Below are positions 61,201 through 64,000 of a stretch of DNA of 64,000 bases, piece by piece. The notes beneath the pieces were generated by a model that did not search any database, was not told where the DNA came from, and saw only the letters and a list, made by a program, of their open reading frames with translations. This DNA comes from Macrotrachela quadricornifera. Taxonomy: Eukaryota; Rotifera; Eurotatoria; Philodinida; Philodinidae. The stretch lies in NCBI GenBank assembly GCA_022393335.1, contig JAJEKB010021117.1, forward strand, positions 296,017 through 360,016, read 5' to 3'. The translations under genes and the position numbers were made by a program. Position 1 is the first letter of the stretch; every line of letters begins with the position of its first letter.

Positions 61201-61208
61201 GTTCTATC

Positions 61209-61906
61209 GTCTTCCTACATGATAGATATCATCTATATTTTTGAAACCAACACGTGTATTTCTCACTACTAAAATTTCTTATTATGCAATGAATGAAAGA
61301 AGCTAGAAGTCGCATGTGGCTGATTATTTAATGCAAAACGTGCGCGTGTGAGAGAGAGAGAGATTCAAGTTTTTTTCAGCTTTATGCAGAACTAAAGAAA
61401 ATATCGGTAATGAAAGGGTTAATGCGCGGCTTTAATCTATCTTTTAAAAATATGTACTATTGAAACATCATAAAGTTGTGTGAAGAGTCTATTTCTAAAC
61501 TCTATAAATATAATACACATAAAAACAGAGGAAACTTATTTTTGAACAGCTTGAACTATTTTTTGTCAAATGTGTAGAAATAATTGATTTTGTGAAAGAA
61601 GTTACTTTGAGAGCGAGACATTTTAGAGTATAGTACTGATGTTATGCAATTTCGTAGAGAATTTTACAGACTATGATTTGGAGAGAGTGCAAATCAAGCT
61701 ATCAGTGCTCTCTAAAAAAAACGTGTCATACTGAACCTTTTAGGGTTCTAGATCTGTGTACCATTTTAAAATTTTTTAAAGGTTCTAGCATAAAATGGTT
61801 TTAGCTGCAATCTTTTATTTGTTCTTCTAAAAATGGTTCTAGCCTGGCAAAAAAGTGCATTCAACGCGTTTAATCTAATACTTTTAGTTAATTCTACATA
61901 GGCGTA
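61209..61906. other. Intergenic with a GA microsatellite
   Basis: A short tract (tgtgagagagagagag) lies near 61348-61363. Words like ggttctag recur at 61745-61855. No gene is seen. Confidence 0.4.
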
Positions 61907-62231
61907 AGCAGTCGACATGATATCTCCATTTGTTTTCTTTCTAATATCAGTTAATAACCCAACCGTATTCGAGCCAAATTATCACCCTCATCGCTAAATT
62001 ACTAAATCTAAAATATTCACTGTTAATGGAAATCTTATACGAAATTATTTAGTCCCCAAAGTTATGTTTCATTGCTCTTAAAGGACTGAATAATTTCGTA
62101 TAAGACACTCATCAACAGCTAATATTTTAAATTTAGTAATTTAGCGATGAATGCGATAATTTGGCCTGAATACGGTTAGGTTATCAGCTGACAATAGAAA
62201 GAAAGCACATTGGGGTATCTTGTCGACTGCT
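61907..62231. mobile_element. Inverted-repeat MITE-like element, about 325 bp
   Basis: The ends are AGCAGTCGACA and its complement GTCGACTGCT. Arms at 61907-62053 and 62083-62231 are diverged complements along their full length (shared words: cgctaaattactaaat, cttatacgaaattatt, with their complements). The 29-bp centre is unpaired. No convincing target duplication was found. It lies directly before the satellite. Confidence 0.7.
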
Positions 62232-62234
62232 CAC

Positions 62235-62925
62235 ACTCCATATCTAATCTATTACTTCTATACTTATCCCCTTATTCTATACCTATCCCCATAAATCTAT
62301 TTTTAGTCACTTATTTCGAAACTTATTCCCCTAAATCTATCTTTAATCTTTTACTTCTATACTTATCTCCCTAATCTGTTCTTGAATCCTTATTTCTATA
62401 TCCATTCCCTTACTTCCATGCTTATCCTTCGAAATCTATCATTAACCCCTTATTTTTATACCTATCTCCCTAAATCTATTCTTAACTTCTTATCTCCGTG
62501 CCTATTCCCTTCTATATTTATTCCCACAAGTCTATTGTTAATCGCTTATTTCTATATTTATTTCCCTAAAACTACCCTTAACCACTCCTATACTTATTCT
62601 CCTTAATCTGTTCTTAACTCCTTATTTTTACACCTATTCTCTTACTTCTATCCTTATCCCTTTAAATCTATCCTAAGCCTTTGACTTCTATACCTATCCC
62701 CTTACCTCTATACTTATCCCCCAAAATCTGTTCTTAACTCCTCATGTCTATACTTACTTCTCTCAATCTATCATTAACTCCTTATTTTTGTACTTAACCC
62801 CCTAAATCTATACTTAGCCCTTACTTCTATAAATAATTCTTAATTCTGCTTTCAAAATGTCATGCCTGTGCTTAAGTCCTTATTTATCTATTCAAACACT
62901 TATTTCTGTATCTAAACTTTTATAT
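62235..62925. repeat. Satellite of roughly 44-bp units
   Basis: A degenerate tandem array with the consensus idea ttacttctatacttatcccc followed by ctaaatctattcttaactcc. More than a dozen units are visible, each made of two related halves. Open frames within it are by-products of the C/T-rich repeat. Confidence 0.8.
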
Positions 62926-62930
62926 TTACA

Positions 62931-63466
62931 AGGTGGCCACAAAGTTATCGTGCAGCCTTTGATTACGAATAACTTTCGATAGAAATCAGTTAAAAGTCTA
63001 CACCTTTCACTATTGAAAAGAGGAGACCAAAGCGCATTAAATTAAATGTTACACAATTTTTTACCAAGTTTTATGAAACCTTTTTCTACCAAGATTTCGA
63101 ACAAGTCAATGTATTGCGTGTAATCATCAAAGTGAATTTTACAAAATTCATTTAAGTTTCTGAATAAACTGTTTCCATTATTTTTTGAGTGACTAAAGCT
63201 AAAGATGCGGACTATGAGTAGTTTTCTAGATCATTCATTAGTGATTCCAATGAATTTCTAAAAGTTAAATATTCGCTTTGGCGATTGCACATAGTACATG
63301 GATTTTCAAGTTCCTGAATGGAAAACTTATTAGAACAGTGTGTAATATACGCTTTGACAGACCTTCTTCATGTCTTTTCAAAAGTGAAAATTGCAGATCT
63401 ATATCCCGTTTCTATCGAAAGTTATGGACACTCAAAGACGGTTCGGTAACTTTTGGATTATCCGGT
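62931..63466. mobile_element. Inverted-repeat element interrupting the satellite
   Basis: The left arm begins aggtggccacaaagttatcg and the right arm ends cggtaacttttggattatcc. Both contain ataactttcgatag or its complement, followed inwards by further paired words (ttttcac, aaagcg, gttacac). The arms are about 200 bp and diverged. It sits between two blocks of the satellite, which suggests insertion into the array. Confidence 0.6.
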
Positions 63467-63930
63467 ATGCTTAACTCGTTAATCCTACCCTTAATGCCTT
63501 ATATATATGCTTAAGCTTTTATGTCTATCTTTAGCAACTTAATACCATATCTAACCTCCTATCTCTATAAAAATACAAGTTTAGATGTAGAAATAAAAGG
63601 TTAAGAATGGTATTAAAAGATTAAGAATAAAAATAGGGGATGAAGGAGACAAATAAAGGGTTATATTTTGAAACAGGTGGTTTAGAGCAGAATGACGCAA
63701 CTAGGCATAGAGGTAATGGATTAAGGATGGACTTAATTGGTTAGATATAGGAAGAAGGGCTAAGCATATAAGGTTAACCCTTATTCATATATCTAACCAT
63801 TTAATTCTATGTCTGACCTTGTTTCTTTTGCTTACCAACTTATTCTATATTTACCCTCGTACTTCTCTCTAAACGTCTTTTATATCTAATCCCTTATATC
63901 TAATATAACCTGCGTTGCTATACTTTGATA
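63467..63930. repeat. Satellite, second block, with an inverted segment
   Basis: The 44-bp family continues, first in the same orientation (ccttatatatatgcttaagc...), then reversed between about 63585 and 63775 (words like agaaataaaaggttaagaat), then forward again to about 63930. The switch of strand inside the array indicates an inversion or a second foldback event. Confidence 0.65.
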
Positions 63931-64000
63931 TATTGCATCTGTCAGTAACTCGGGATGTTTGGGACTGACATCTTATTTATATACTTACGAGGGAGGTACC

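Noticed and set aside
62382..62606. 74-codon Pro/Leu/Ser-rich open frame
   Set aside because: It is a product of the 44-bp satellite, with no gene signals.
62235..62925. Possible CRISPR-like array
   Set aside because: Units are degenerate throughout, with no constant repeat and unique spacers, in a eukaryotic setting.

Overview
The window looks like nuclear DNA of a small invertebrate animal, most probably a bdelloid rotifer. The reasons are AT-rich sequence, genes cut by many GT-AG introns of about 45-65 bases, long intron-free accessory genes, two arginine-type ADP-ribosyltransferase genes (one with kinesin-light-chain-like TPRs, one with a WWE domain), and a tandem pair of B-box/coiled-coil genes. 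These families are strongly expanded in bdelloids. The assignment rests on family knowledge; no search was run.

Layout. 1.2-5.4 kb: two tandem intron-free B-box/coiled-coil genes (+). 5.65-7.65 kb: a von Willebrand A gene with an RG-rich N-terminus, Ro60/TROVE-like (-), whose ATG is assembled by splicing. 8.1-8.6 kb: a small free-standing protein resembling the dynein heavy-chain stalk flank (-). 8.9-10.3 kb: a decayed gene (-). 10.9-11.1 kb: a palindromic MITE with TA target duplication. 12.5-13.3 kb: a secreted WAP/antistasin protein (-). 14.7-16.4 kb: a minisatellite region in both orientations. 19.4-20.5 kb: a rhodopsin-like GPCR (+). 22.6-24.7 kb: an ADP-ribosyltransferase with TPRs (-). 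25-28.5 kb: foldback DNA. 28.6-30.5 kb: a decayed coiled-coil gene (+). 31.8-33.5 kb: a Rab1-like GTPase with altered G motifs and a coiled-coil tail (+).

The centre holds two large ion-channel genes arranged head to head. On the minus strand (34.7-39.7 kb) is a TRPM channel in 21 exons, about 1303 residues, with no kinase or Nudix tail. On the plus strand (42.4-53.2 kb) is a polycystin-1-type protein in 28 exons, about 2859 residues: signal peptide, LamG-like, WSC, PKD, REJ, GPS, PLAT and the polycystin channel. Both were reconstructed exon by exon and keep one frame throughout. Their start codons are about 2.7 kb apart.

The right end (53-64 kb) is gene-poor. It holds a Cys-rich gene remnant, a short telomere-like tract, several foldback elements, a WWE/ADP-ribosyltransferase gene (58.5-59.9 kb), a 757-bp foldback hAT element with a perfect 8-bp target duplication, two further inverted-repeat elements and a satellite of roughly 44-bp units that includes an inverted block.

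No rRNA, recognisable tRNA, CRISPR array or bacterial operon was seen. I found no obviously new multi-gene system. The most unusual items are the Rab-like fusion, the isolated dynein-stalk-like protein, the spliced start codon, the overlapping splice donors in the WWE/ART gene and the density of foldback elements.
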